Positions 27,480 through 36,695 are shown, counted from the first letter of the stretch. The stretch is DNA of 64,000 bases from Candidatus Gastranaerophilales bacterium (GCA_900768915.1 CAAGEQ010000022.1:27660-91659); one strand, 5' to 3'. Program-made: numbers and translations. Notes: generated from the letters alone by a model not told the origin.

Positions 27480-27665
27480 ATGGCTAAAACAAAACAAATA
27501 AAAATTAAACTTGTTAGAAGTTTAATCGGTTCATCACCGGCTCAAAGAAAAGTTGTTGCAGCATTAGGTCTAAGCAAGAAAGATCAAATCGTTGAACACA
27601 ACGACAGTGCAACAATAATGGGAATGGTTAACAAAGTTTCTCATTTAGTATCTATCGTAGATTAA
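27480..27665 (+). CDS. rpmD: 50S ribosomal protein L30
   Basis: The 61-residue protein has the L30 pattern: I-K-I-K-L-V-R-S-L-I-G-S, a short helix with Q-R-K-V-V-A-A-L-G-L, and M-V-N-K-V-S-H-L-V near the end. It lies between rpsE and rplO as in the canonical order. AAAGGA precedes the ATG. Cyanobacteria generally lack L30, so its presence helps exclude a true cyanobacterium. Confidence 0.96.
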   Translation: MAKTKQIKIKLVRSLIGSSPAQRKVVAALGLSKKDQIVEHNDSATIMGMVNKVSHLVSIVD

Positions 27666-27692
27666 TCAAAAATTAAAGGAAGGATATAAATA

Positions 27693-28148
27693 ATGTCAAA
27701 TGATAAAATTACATTAGAAGATTTAAGACCTGCTGAAGGTGCAACTTCTAAATCAAAAAGAGTAGGACGTGGTAGAGCATCTGGTCACGGTAAGACATCT
27801 TGTCGTGGTCATAACGGTGAAGGTCAACGTTCTGGTAGATCTGCTAAAAGAGGTTTCGAAGGTGGTCAAATGCCAAGTTACAGACAATTACCAAAACTTA
27901 AAGGTTTCGAAATCATTAACAGACGTAATTGGGCTGAAATCAATGTTGGCAGATTGGCTGACTTAGATGTTAAAGAAGTTTCTTTAGAATCTTTAAAAGA
28001 AATCAAAAAAGTACATCCGTCTAGCGATGGCTTAAGAGTTTTAGGTAACGGTGAAATCAGTAAGGCTATTACTGTTAAAGCAGCATACGTTTCACCATCT
28101 GCAAAGTCTAAAATTGAAGCCGCTGGCGGAAAGGTTGAGTTAGTATAA
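27693..28148 (+). CDS. rplO: 50S ribosomal protein L15
   Basis: The 151-residue protein shows the L15 N-terminus L-E-D-L-R-P-A-E-G-A, the basic Gly-rich G-R-G-R-A-S-G-H-G-K-T-S-C-R-G-H stretch, and F-E-G-G-Q-M-P. AAAGGAAGG precedes the start. Its stop overlaps the secY ATG by one base, so SecY translation is probably coupled to it. Confidence 0.98.
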   Translation: MSNDKITLEDLRPAEGATSKSKRVGRGRASGHGKTSCRGHNGEGQRSGRSAKRGFEGGQMPSYRQLPKLKGFEIINRRNWAEINVGRLADLDVKEVSLESLKEIKKVHPSSDGLRVLGNGEISKAITVKAAYVSPSAKSKIEAAGGKVELV

Positions 28149-29491
28149 TGTCTATGCAAAACATTAAAATGCCTACGAGTGCAGATTTAGCAGCAATGTG
28201 GAATGCCTCAGGACTAAAGAATAAAATTATTTTTACTCTTTTGATGGTTATTGCATTCCGTTTTGGAGCACAAGTACCTATATTTGGTATTAACAACTCT
28301 GTATTCCAAAACATTGCAGCAGGAAACAATATTATTGGTTTCTTAGACTTGTTCTCAGGTGGAGCATTAGGTAAAGTATCTATCTTCGCTTTGGGTATTG
28401 GTCCATACATTACTGCACAAATTATTGTTCAATTGGTATCTGTTGTTATACCTTCGCTTGAAAAACTTCAAAAAGAAGAAGGTGAGGCTGGTAGAAGAAA
28501 ACTTGCACAATATACAAGATTATTCACAGTTGTACTTGCAGTATTCCAATCAATAATTTTTATGGTATTTATGTCACACTTACCAGCCGCAATATTACCT
28601 GGTGTTAATTACACTATGTTCTATGTTAGTGCAATTACATCACTTACTGCTGGTTCAGTTCTTGTAATGTGGTTATCAGAACTTATTACAGAACACGGTA
28701 TCGGTAACGGTGGTTCTTTAATCATCTTTGTTGGTATCATTTCTGGAATACCTCTATATTCACAAAGAACTGCTGAATTAGTTACACAAGATCCAACGTT
28801 GCAATTCGGATTATTTGCGTTACTTGCAATTTTCTTTGCAACAATGGTTTTGATTGTAATTATGCAAGAAGCAATGAGAAAAGTTATAATTGTTAATCCA
28901 AAAAGACAAGTAGGTAACAAGGTTTATGGTGGAGTAAATACTTTTATTCCATTCAAATTAAATCCAGGTGGTGTTATGCCTATCATCTTTGCGATTGCAA
29001 TATTATTATTCCCATCAACTATTCTTAGTGTATTGGGACAAGCACCTCTTCATAATGAAGCACTTAGAACTATTATTCTTAATATGAATAAATTATTCAG
29101 TCCATCAGGTGCTTGGTATTATATAATTTATTTCTCATTAATCGTGTTATTAACATTCTTCTATGCATCAATTATGCCAAATATGCAACCAAAAGAGATT
29201 GCTACTAATCTTAAAAAATATGGTTCATCTATTCCTGGTATAAAACCTGGTAAACCAACCTCTGATGCATTAGACAAGATTTTATCAAGAGTAACATTTA
29301 TTGGAGCATTGGCTCTTGGTGTTATTGCATTAGTACCATCATTTGCAAGTTATGTTACAAAAATAACAACTGTTCAAGGTATTGGTGCGACATCACTAAT
29401 CATCATGGTTGGTGTTGCACTTGATTTAATTAACCAAGTTAGAACACACTTATTAGCGAAAAACTATGAATCTTTCTTAAAAGATAAATAG
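28148..29491 (+). CDS. secY: Preprotein translocase subunit SecY
   Basis: SecY forms the protein-conducting channel of the inner membrane. The 447-residue protein has the ten-helix pattern. Landmarks are the plug region with F-S-G-G-A-L-G-K-V-S-I-F-A-L-G-I-G-P-Y-I-T-A, the T-E-H-G-I-G-N-G loop motif, the N-P-K-R-Q-V-G loop, and the C-terminal cytosolic loop K-Y-G-S-S-I-P-G-I-K-P-G-K-P-T. It ends the operon; adk, map and infA, which often follow, are absent. The next gene is convergent, 13 bp away. Confidence 0.98.
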   Translation: MSMQNIKMPTSADLAAMWNASGLKNKIIFTLLMVIAFRFGAQVPIFGINNSVFQNIAAGNNIIGFLDLFSGGALGKVSIFALGIGPYITAQIIVQLVSVVIPSLEKLQKEEGEAGRRKLAQYTRLFTVVLAVFQSIIFMVFMSHLPAAILPGVNYTMFYVSAITSLTAGSVLVMWLSELITEHGIGNGGSLIIFVGIISGIPLYSQRTAELVTQDPTLQFGLFALLAIFFATMVLIVIMQEAMRKVIIVNPKRQVGNKVYGGVNTFIPFKLNPGGVMPIIFAIAILLFPSTILSVLGQAPLHNEALRTIILNMNKLFSPSGAWYYIIYFSLIVLLTFFYASIMPNMQPKEIATNLKKYGSSIPGIKPGKPTSDALDKILSRVTFIGALALGVIALVPSFASYVTKITTVQGIGATSLIIMVGVALDLINQVRTHLLAKNYESFLKDK

Positions 29492-29504
29492 ATAATTCAA
29501 TAAA

Positions 29505-30305
29505 TTAAGCAACAGCAGCTGTTCCTTTTACGACATTAGGAACGGCTGTTTTGCTATTAACAAAACCTACTAAAGCATTAAACACTCTTGGATTTATTTC
29601 ACCTTTATCAACTTGTTCTTTTATAATAGACAATGCTTGTTCATCTGACATTGGTGCTTTATAAGAACGTTTCTCTTTTAATGCTGCATATTTATCTGCT
29701 AAGGCTACAACTTCTGTATTAATATCAAAACCGGAAATTGTATTTTTTATTTCAGGATAACCTGTACCTTTTTTATTTTGATGATGATATTTTACAATAT
29801 TCAAAACTTCAGGTTCAATATTTTGAGTAGATAACATTGCATCACTCAATTTTGAATGTAAGTGCATAACGTCTGCTTCTTCAGGAGTTAATCTGCCATT
29901 TTTGTTAAGAATTTTAGATGGAATTAAAACCTTTCCTATATCGTGCAATAATGCACCTTTTTGAATATATTTGATATTAGCATCTGCTTTTAAATCTACT
30001 GGTAAATAGTTATAAATACCTGCTGCATTATTTCGTGTATCCATACAATGTTGATATGTAGTCTTTTTAAAGTTTTCAACATCAATTTTAGGCTGAATAT
30101 TTCTATCCTTTAACATTTTTGTAATTACCGGATTAGAATTTATCATATCAGTAATTACACTGTTATCTAAAAGCTTGTCTAAATCTCTACCAACAGATAC
30201 TGCATCATGCTTAAAGTTTACTGGCATTGAAGATTTGATGCCTGAGGTCATGTTGGCATAGAGTGAGCCTATGGGGAAAGTATTATTATACACACTAAAA
30301 TTCAT
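29505..30305 (-). CDS. HD-GYP-like phosphodiesterase domain protein
   Basis: HD-GYP proteins cleave cyclic di-GMP or related dinucleotides. The 266-residue protein has L-L-H-D-I-G-K with H121-D122, M-H-L-H, H174-H175 in K-Y-H-H-Q-N, the G-T-G-Y-P signature with G-Y-P at 182-184, and V-V-A-L-A-D-K-Y. Metal-binding residues therefore look intact. It has no receiver or other sensory domain. The N-terminal about 80 residues (M-N-F-S-V-Y-N-N-T-F...P-V-N-F-K-H-D) are unrelated and resemble the lineage-type leader segments here. It is expressed alone, convergent with secY. Confidence 0.9.
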   Translation of the reverse strand: MNFSVYNNTFPIGSLYANMTSGIKSSMPVNFKHDAVSVGRDLDKLLDNSVITDMINSNPVITKMLKDRNIQPKIDVENFKKTTYQHCMDTRNNAAGIYNYLPVDLKADANIKYIQKGALLHDIGKVLIPSKILNKNGRLTPEEADVMHLHSKLSDAMLSTQNIEPEVLNIVKYHHQNKKGTGYPEIKNTISGFDINTEVVALADKYAALKEKRSYKAPMSDEQALSIIKEQVDKGEINPRVFNALVGFVNSKTAVPNVVKGTAAVA

Positions 30306-30396
30306 ACACTACTTAACCTATATATCTATTAAGTATTTTTTTTAATAAGTATTTACAAAAAATCAAAATTTTTATTTCATTTGTTACATTTCTAAA

Positions 30397-30428
30397 CAAA
30401 AAAAAGACACCCAATAGGAGTGTCTTTT
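30397..30428 (-). terminator. Terminator of the hydrogenase operon
   Basis: On the reverse strand AAAAGACAC pairs with GTGTCTTTT around a 9-base loop and is followed by a run of T. It lies 24 bp after the stop of the last hydrogenase gene. Confidence 0.85.
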
Positions 30429-30451
30429 CATTATAAAAAGTTAAATTTTTA

Positions 30452-31894
30452 TTATAAATCTTCACTTTCTTTTAATAATTCACCTATAATTTTCTTTGCA
30501 CTGCGTTCATTATTAATAGTTGCATTTCCACAAACACAACCACCTTCACAACACATTACTTCAATCATATTACAATCAGGACAAGAGCCATTTTTTGCAT
30601 ATTTTTTCAAATCTCTGATACTTTCTTTTGTAATACCGTTTATTACACAAGGTTTCATCATATCAGCATCTTTCAAAACATGTTTAACGGCATCTGCTAC
30701 ACCACCTGATACTGCAAAATTTCTTGCTTGTTTAGATGCATTATTTTCAATTATACGTTCTTCACAATCAAGAATTTCAATTTTACGACCAATAAATAAT
30801 GCTCCCAATTCTTCTGCATTCAAAACGTAATCAATATTAGAATTATCAAATACTTCTCTACGTTTAGCAACACAAGGACTAATGAACACAATTTTGGCAT
30901 CTGGATATTTTTCTCTAACAATCTCAGCCGTATAATATGCTGGCGTATGAGTTGAAGATACAAATGGTTCCAACTCAGGAATATGTTTTTTTACTAATTC
31001 ATTGTAACCCGCACAACAAGATGTAGTCATAAATGCTTCACCCGATTCCATTCTTTCTTCGAATTCTGCACCCTCATTTTTTGTTGTAACATCTGCACCC
31101 AATGCTACTTCAAAGACATCATTAAATCCTGCTTTTATCATTGCAGTTTCTAATTGTTTCATATTTCCTGGGAACTGACCAACAATAGATGGAGCAAACA
31201 TAGCAACTACTTTTTCCCCAGATTTCATATCACGTAGAATATCAACCATTTGACTTTTTTCATGAATTGCTCCAAATGGACAATTTGCAACACATTTACC
31301 ACAAGAAATACATTCATCATAATCAATTGTCGCTCTACCATTTTCATTTTTTGTAATTGCTCCGACAGGACAAGCATCTTCGCAAGGTACTGCAAGTTTT
31401 ACAATAGCATTATAAGGACATGCTGCAACACACATCTTACAACCCTTACATTTTGAACCATCAATATAAGAACGACCATTCTTCATTGAAATAGCACCCA
31501 ATCTACATGCACTTTGGCAAGGACGAGCAACACAACCCTTACATAAATCTGTAACAAAGATTTTACTTGGAACACAACCCTTACAAGCATCTTCTAATAC
31601 TGTTAAAGGTCTTTCTTCTGGTTTTTCACGTTTTAGAGCATCTTTTGCATAATCTGCTAATGATTTTACTTCATCATCATCTTCCATTGCAAAACCTAAG
31701 TCTGCTATTGCTCTATCACGAATAATTGCACGTTCACTGTGAATACAACATCTGTAAGGTGTTTCAGAACCTTTTGGACGCATTTCTACAGGAATTTTAT
31801 TAACATTATTTTCAAAATCATCTGAGAAAAATGCTTCCACTATTCTAACTAATATATCTTTTTTTATATGAATTGATTGACTGTTATTACTCAT
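30452..31894 (-). CDS. [FeFe] hydrogenase, catalytic type (group B-like)
   Basis: I choose the ATG at 31894, preceded by AAGAGG, giving 480 residues; a TTG nine bases upstream is less likely. The N-terminal part has about 14 cysteines in ferredoxin-type arrays (C-K-G-C-K-M-C-V-A-A-C-P and C-I-S-C-G-K-C-V-A-N-C-P). The H-cluster domain follows with T-S-C-C-A-G-Y (L1, both Cys kept), S-P-C-V-A-K-R (L2) and V-M-C-C-E-G-G-C-V-C-G (L3). These variants resemble group B enzymes. It probably reduces protons with ferredoxin electrons. It is last of five genes with a small ferredoxin, a SpoIIE-type phosphatase and a PAS-bearing hydrogenase. The HydEFG maturases are not in the window. Confidence 0.92.
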   Translation of the reverse strand: MSNNSQSIHIKKDILVRIVEAFFSDDFENNVNKIPVEMRPKGSETPYRCCIHSERAIIRDRAIADLGFAMEDDDEVKSLADYAKDALKREKPEERPLTVLEDACKGCVPSKIFVTDLCKGCVARPCQSACRLGAISMKNGRSYIDGSKCKGCKMCVAACPYNAIVKLAVPCEDACPVGAITKNENGRATIDYDECISCGKCVANCPFGAIHEKSQMVDILRDMKSGEKVVAMFAPSIVGQFPGNMKQLETAMIKAGFNDVFEVALGADVTTKNEGAEFEERMESGEAFMTTSCCAGYNELVKKHIPELEPFVSSTHTPAYYTAEIVREKYPDAKIVFISPCVAKRREVFDNSNIDYVLNAEELGALFIGRKIEILDCEERIIENNASKQARNFAVSGGVADAVKHVLKDADMMKPCVINGITKESIRDLKKYAKNGSCPDCNMIEVMCCEGGCVCGNATINNERSAKKIIGELLKESEDL

Positions 31895-32144
31895 TTGCTT
31901 CAAACCTCTTTTCTAATTCAATCATAATTTTTTCAGGTGTCACTTCTGATATTATATCATCATTAATCTTTGCAAATGGTGCTTTTGAATGAGAGTTCGA
32001 ACATTGTTCTAAACAAGGACTACCTAGAACCAAAACCTTATCACCATATTTTGCTTCAATCATCTCAGCAACATCATTTATATAATTGCCACCCATAACG
32101 AAACAAGTTGTTCCTGAACAAATTTTAACTGTAATTTTTTCCAT
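31887..32144 (-). CDS. Small thioredoxin-fold [2Fe-2S] ferredoxin
   Basis: The 85-residue protein resembles the NuoE/HymA C-terminal fold. Four cysteines fall in the right places: C-S-G-T-T-C near the start, and S-P-C-L-E-Q-C in the second half. It likely carries electrons to or from the neighbouring hydrogenases. It overlaps the next gene by 8 bp and follows the phosphatase gene by 9 bp. Confidence 0.87.
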   Translation of the reverse strand: MEKITVKICSGTTCFVMGGNYINDVAEMIEAKYGDKVLVLGSPCLEQCSNSHSKAPFAKINDDIISEVTPEKIMIELEKRFEANE

Positions 32145-32153
32145 ACGAATACC

Positions 32154-33311
32154 TCAAATAAATTGTACTTTAACTTTTTTCAAATATTTATCTTCTAATA
32201 TTTTTGCTATTTTTCTAACAATATTTTTTCTAATCTCAATTTCAATTGGCAAATTAGGATCATAATGGGCCTGATTCAATTGAGCACCAACTAAAAAACT
32301 TATACAATCACTATCAAGCATAAATCTCTTCAATTTACCTGCAGCATCATTTTGATAATTATTATCTTCCAAATATTCCATTGTTTTGGTAAGTGTTAAA
32401 ATTCCCTCTGTTACCAAATCAACACCATCCATACAATATATACCAGGAAGATTACCTACATTTAACGACAAATCCGTTTTAACAGGAATATTTAATTCTC
32501 TAGAAATAATATTTGCCGTAGTACCACCAGCAATTGCTTTTTTACCTTTAAAATTTTTAAAAGTATTTGCATAATAGTTATCTTTTTCTATATGATATGG
32601 TGGACCTGTAAAAACTAATGATTCTCTAGGTTCTCTACAATAAATTGAAACAATTGATGTATCATCTAACAATTTCTTGTCAGGAGCAATCAATTCTATT
32701 TGTTTTATTAAATAATTACTTAGTTCACTTGATGAAATATTTTTATCCATTTTTAATTTAGAAAGAATGATATTTATAAGTCCATCTCTTTCTAAGCCTA
32801 ATGGATAAGTTTTTGTACCCATTGCAACTTGAGTTGCACCATCAGAACAAAAAATAATTCTATCATTCAATTCAAGTTTAATATCATAAACTCTCATTTT
32901 TCTATTTTTAAAATTTTTAGATTCAATAATTGTGCATTCAGGTTTTAAGACTTCACCATCTCTAATCCATATAAAATCGGGATTACCTTCTTCTACAATT
33001 ATTGCTTTTCCGTCATCATAACAATCAATTGCTGAAAACGTTGAATAACTAATTCCACGCACTTTACAAACTGGCAATGAATTCATTATAATTTCACAAG
33101 ATTTTTCAATATCAGCATTTTCTTTCAGAAATTTCAATAACATTGTCGATGTCATACAAGCCAAAATATCTGCTTTAATACCACTACCTAGTCCATCAGA
33201 TAATACTGCTACAAGTCTATTCATATCAGTAAAACGTTCTGATTTAAAGAAATCGCCATAAGCATTTTGATTATATTTTTTCTTTTGAGAACAATCAATA
33301 TCAATAAACAT
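32154..33311 (-). CDS. SpoIIE-family (PP2C-type) serine phosphatase
   Basis: The 385-residue protein has the PPM/SpoIIE metal-site pattern: V-L-S-D-G-L-G-S-G near residue 37, E-E-G-N-P-D-F in the middle, F-C-S-D-G-A-T-Q-V and L-D-D-T-S-I-V. The C-terminal about 150 residues (from G-P-P-Y-H) are a second domain I do not recognise. It lies 2 bp after the sensory hydrogenase gene and 9 bp before a ferredoxin gene. Known neighbourhoods pair such phosphatases with sensory [FeFe] hydrogenases, suggesting redox or H2 signalling by dephosphorylation. This is not evidence for sporulation. Confidence 0.9.
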   Translation of the reverse strand: MFIDIDCSQKKKYNQNAYGDFFKSERFTDMNRLVAVLSDGLGSGIKADILACMTSTMLLKFLKENADIEKSCEIIMNSLPVCKVRGISYSTFSAIDCYDDGKAIIVEEGNPDFIWIRDGEVLKPECTIIESKNFKNRKMRVYDIKLELNDRIIFCSDGATQVAMGTKTYPLGLERDGLINIILSKLKMDKNISSSELSNYLIKQIELIAPDKKLLDDTSIVSIYCREPRESLVFTGPPYHIEKDNYYANTFKNFKGKKAIAGGTTANIISRELNIPVKTDLSLNVGNLPGIYCMDGVDLVTEGILTLTKTMEYLEDNNYQNDAAGKLKRFMLDSDCISFLVGAQLNQAHYDPNLPIEIEIRKNIVRKIAKILEDKYLKKVKVQFI

Positions 33312-33313
33312 TT

Positions 33314-35038
33314 CTATTTTTTATCCTCATTAGAATTTACATCAAATCCTTCGGCAATAGAATTAAGCAACAATTCAGTTTCAACCATGTGTTCTCCCAA
33401 AAGACTTGCAATTTCTTGAACAGTTGCTATATTTTTTGTAATAACATCTCTTGCACGTTTAGCAATTTTACTTCTATCTAATTCTGATTTTGTAACATCA
33501 GTAATTACAGCACCAACTATTTCACCAAATTCTATTGTAAATATTGTTATGTCAAACAATTTGTCACCAATACTATAATGTTCTTGATGAATATCTTTTC
33601 CTGTATCTAGGGAAGACTTAAATAACTCACTAAATGGAACTAAACGTTCAATAGATGCACCTGCTAAACCTTCTTGACGATTTGCGAATATTTCATACAT
33701 ATCCCCACAAAACATTTGCATAAACGAATCATTTGCTTCTAATACTTCTAATCTCGAATCCACCATAACAACAGCAGACGGCATACAACGTAACATAGCA
33801 GATGCTTTTCTAACTGCTATTTTACGCATATACGAAACACACATTGATGATTCTGCATCACCAGCAATTAAAGCATTAACAAAATCTCTGCAAGTAGAAT
33901 ATCCACAACCGCCACAATTTAATTCATCAGATGCATTGTGTTTACTAATTTTCTGTAATGCTCGAGTGATTTGCTCCATTGTATATTCTTCTTTTTTTAC
34001 AGGTTTTGCAAGGTATTCTTTTTTTACAACAGTCTTTGCTTCTGTTGGTATATCCTCTCTATATTCAATATTTGAATAAATATCAGATGTAATTAATATT
34101 CTTGATTTATCAGCCGAAATACAAGGACCATTTATACAACCACCCGAACAACCCAATGCTTCTACAAATATTTTATTTTTAATTTCATTGGATTTTATAC
34201 CATTTAAGGCTTTATCAAAAGACTCTAATGAACTTACATTTATAAATGTCACGTCATTATCTTTTATACCAACTAACTTTATAGTTTCAACCATTCCACC
34301 CTCTATCGGATACAACGAACCCTCATAAGAATGTTCAGGAACGAACTTGGCATCATCATCAGTTTTTATATTTTCAATATCAATAAACTCTTCTCTAAAC
34401 CAATAATTCAATTCATCAAATGTTAATGATGCTAACAACAAATCTGGATTTTCGTCTGCTTCATTTTTCTTTGCAATACAAGGACCAATAAATACGACTT
34501 CGATATCATCGCCATAAGTTTCTTTTAAAAGTTTTGCATGTGTAAGAGCCGGCGATGCAACCGGTACTATATTTGATACAAACTCAGGTTTATATAGTCT
34601 TATATAATCATCAATAACTGGACAAGCCGATGATATAAATAGACCTTTTTCGCTATTATTCAATATATTAGCAATCTCAATAGAAACTTCTTGAGCACCT
34701 AATGCAGTTTCACTAACAGCACTAAAACCTAATTTTTTCAAAGATGTTATCATCTGTTCTTTTGACACATCATAAACTCCAACCCAACTAGGTGCTAATG
34801 ATACATATATTTTTTTATTTTCAATTAATGCAATTTTAACTTTTTCTATATCATTACGAACTCTTTTCGCTCCTGCTGGACAAACTGTAACACAATGACC
34901 ACAAGCAATACACTTATTATTAATGACCGATGCACTTCCACCTTGTATTTTTATTGCCTTTATATGACATTCTCTAATACATTTATAACAATCGTGACAT
35001 TCATTCTTTAACGTATAAACAGGATACAACTTGTTCAT
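33314..35038 (-). CDS. Sensory-type [FeFe] hydrogenase with PAS domain
   Basis: This 574-residue protein starts with two ferredoxin clusters (C14/C17/C20/C24 and C43/C46/C49/C53). The H-cluster domain has S-S-A-C139-P (L1), G-P-C187-I-A-K-K (L2) and L-G-C297-S-G-G-C301 (L3). The L1 position that is the proton-relay Cys in catalytic enzymes is Ala, as in sensory (HydS-type) proteins. A further Fe-S domain has C375, C378, C383 and C400. A PAS-like domain covers about 412-520, then a helix. It probably senses H2 or redox state and signals to the adjacent phosphatase. It starts 2 bp after a small ferredoxin gene. Confidence 0.92.
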   Translation of the reverse strand: MNKLYPVYTLKNECHDCYKCIRECHIKAIKIQGGSASVINNKCIACGHCVTVCPAGAKRVRNDIEKVKIALIENKKIYVSLAPSWVGVYDVSKEQMITSLKKLGFSAVSETALGAQEVSIEIANILNNSEKGLFISSACPVIDDYIRLYKPEFVSNIVPVASPALTHAKLLKETYGDDIEVVFIGPCIAKKNEADENPDLLLASLTFDELNYWFREEFIDIENIKTDDDAKFVPEHSYEGSLYPIEGGMVETIKLVGIKDNDVTFINVSSLESFDKALNGIKSNEIKNKIFVEALGCSGGCINGPCISADKSRILITSDIYSNIEYREDIPTEAKTVVKKEYLAKPVKKEEYTMEQITRALQKISKHNASDELNCGGCGYSTCRDFVNALIAGDAESSMCVSYMRKIAVRKASAMLRCMPSAVVMVDSRLEVLEANDSFMQMFCGDMYEIFANRQEGLAGASIERLVPFSELFKSSLDTGKDIHQEHYSIGDKLFDITIFTIEFGEIVGAVITDVTKSELDRSKIAKRARDVITKNIATVQEIASLLGEHMVETELLLNSIAEGFDVNSNEDKK

Positions 35039-35040
35039 AA

Positions 35041-35271
35041 TTAACCTTTCAATATTTCTAATATTTTTTCTTTTGTCACATTGTTATATGCAACATCATC
35101 TACAATGATTCTTGGACCATTTGCACATTGATTTTCACATAATCCACCAATTAAATGTATTTTAGACTCTAAACAATGTTCTTCTATATAATTTTTTATA
35201 AACACTAAATTATCTTGATTGCCTTTTGCAAAACACGCACTACCCATACAAATTTTTATTTCCGATACCAT
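35041..35271 (-). CDS. Small thioredoxin-fold [2Fe-2S] ferredoxin, first gene of hydrogenase operon
   Basis: I choose the ATG at 35271 (76 residues); the frame extends 21 codons upstream, but that part is hydrophobic and unlike the family. Cysteines occur in C-M-G-S-A-C-F and G-L-C-E-N-Q-C, the NuoE-like [2Fe-2S] pattern. It is about the same size as the protein at 31887-32144 and may be its paralogue. GGAG lies 12 bases before the start. A strong promoter is just upstream. Confidence 0.85.
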   Translation of the reverse strand: MVSEIKICMGSACFAKGNQDNLVFIKNYIEEHCLESKIHLIGGLCENQCANGPRIIVDDVAYNNVTKEKILEILKG

Positions 35272-35307
35272 TATATTTAAGAACTCCAAAACAATAATTA
35301 TAAGACT

Positions 35308-35336
35308 AATATACCATATTTTTTTTACATTCACAA
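35308..35336 (-). promoter_or_regulatory. Hydrogenase operon promoter
   Basis: On the reverse strand, TTGTGA (35336-35331) and TATATT (35313-35308) are 17 bp apart, with an extended -10 element TGG before the TATATT. The leader is about 30 bases. Confidence 0.7.
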
Positions 35337-35365
35337 TAAAATTAAGTGAAAAATTAACAAGATTA

Positions 35366-35374
35366 TGCTAGTAT
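35366..35374 (+). promoter_or_regulatory. Extended -10 promoter, leaderless NUDIX gene
   Basis: TGCTAGTAT is an extended -10 element (TGnTAnnnT). It ends 6 bases before the ATG at 35381, the spacing for transcription starting on the ATG. No ribosome binding site is present. Confidence 0.5.
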
Positions 35375-35380
35375 AAAACT

Positions 35381-35914
35381 ATGGAATTTACAGAAAAAAC
35401 ATTATCATCGGAATACGTATTCAAGGGTAAAGTTATAGATGTAAAAAGAGATGATATCCTTGTTTCAAACGGTCACAAATCTATTAGAGAAGTTGTTGAG
35501 CACTCAGGTGGAGTGGTTATACTTGCAATTAAAGATAACAAAATATTGACTGTTAAACAATATAGATACCCAATTTCTAACACATCTATTGAATTACCTG
35601 CTGGAAAATTAGAAAAAGGTGAAAATCCAGATTTTGCAGCAAAAAGAGAATTAGAAGAAGAAACAGGTTTTGTGGCAAAAAACTGGACTTCACTAGGTTA
35701 TATTTATACATCACCAGGATTCTGTGATGAAAAATTACATTTGTATCTTGCACAAGATTTAACTTTCAAAAAAGAAAATCCTGACGAAGATGAAATTCTT
35801 GAAAATGACAGATATACAATTCAAGAACTTTTAGAAATGATAGACAATGGCACTATTAATGATTCTAAAACATTATGTGCAATATTGAGAGCAAGAAAGT
35901 ATTTATATGATTAA
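35381..35914 (+). CDS. NUDIX hydrolase, ADP-ribose pyrophosphatase type
   Basis: The 177-residue protein carries a complete Nudix box at 75-96 (G-x5-E-x7-R-E-L-x-E-E-x-G). The preceding V-K-Q-Y-R-Y-P and E-L-P-A-G-K fit the ADP-ribose pyrophosphatase subfamily, as does S-P-G-F-C-D-E after the box. It likely cleaves ADP-ribose or similar sugar nucleotides in housecleaning. It overlaps the HAD hydrolase gene by 8 bp. Confidence 0.94.
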   Translation: MEFTEKTLSSEYVFKGKVIDVKRDDILVSNGHKSIREVVEHSGGVVILAIKDNKILTVKQYRYPISNTSIELPAGKLEKGENPDFAAKRELEEETGFVAKNWTSLGYIYTSPGFCDEKLHLYLAQDLTFKKENPDEDEILENDRYTIQELLEMIDNGTINDSKTLCAILRARKYLYD

Positions 35915-36695
35915 ATTAGTAGCAACAGACATTGATGGAACAATTTTAGGAAAATCTGGTGAATTTACGCAAGGTGTAAAAGATTGCGTTAAAACACTTC
36001 AAGAAAAAGGCATCAAAGTTGTTATAGTAACTGGTAGAATGCACGCAGGTGCAAAAAAGATTGCAAAAAGATTAAACTTAACAACTCCTGTGGTTTCTTA
36101 TCAAGGTGGTTTAATCAAAGATATTGATGGTACAGTTTTATATGAAAAATTTTTACCAGAAAATATTGCAAAAGAAATAATTTCTTGGGCAAATGAAAAC
36201 AATGTACATTTAAACTTATACACAAATGATATGTTATATTCTGAAAAAGATGATGATGAAATCAAAAGATATGCTGAATATCAAGAATTAGATTATAATG
36301 TTAAAGATTTTTCAGAAATTCCAATGGATAAAATCAACAAATTGTTAGCAATTGACTATAATGACAAAGACCGTGTTACAGACTGGGTTAATACTATGTC
36401 AAAAAAATATCCAAACTTACACATAGTAAAATCAACTCCATATTTTTGTGAATTTTCAACAAATGAAGCAACAAAAGCATGTGCAGTTAAATTCTTAGAA
36501 AAATATTGGAACCTAAAAAATGAAGAAATTCTAACCATTGGTGACCAAGACAATGATATAGAATTATTAAAAGCAGGTGGAATAAGTGTTGCTATGCTAA
36601 ACGGAACTGATACACTTAAAGAATATGCTGACTATATCACAGATAGTGTAGATAATGATGGTTTTGTAAAAGCGATAAACAAATTCGTTTTATAA
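35907..36695 (+). CDS. Cof-type HAD-IIB phosphatase
   Basis: The 262-residue protein has the HAD motifs D-I-D-G-T (motif I, near residue 8), V-T-G-R-M (motif II) and G-D-Q-D-N-D-I-E-L-L (motif IV), with a Cof-type C2 cap. Such enzymes dephosphorylate sugar phosphates or cofactors; the substrate cannot be told. It overlaps the NUDIX gene by 8 bp, and ispF follows after 10 bp, so the three share an operon. Confidence 0.93.
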   Translation: MIKLVATDIDGTILGKSGEFTQGVKDCVKTLQEKGIKVVIVTGRMHAGAKKIAKRLNLTTPVVSYQGGLIKDIDGTVLYEKFLPENIAKEIISWANENNVHLNLYTNDMLYSEKDDDEIKRYAEYQELDYNVKDFSEIPMDKINKLLAIDYNDKDRVTDWVNTMSKKYPNLHIVKSTPYFCEFSTNEATKACAVKFLEKYWNLKNEEILTIGDQDNDIELLKAGGISVAMLNGTDTLKEYADYITDSVDNDGFVKAINKFVL

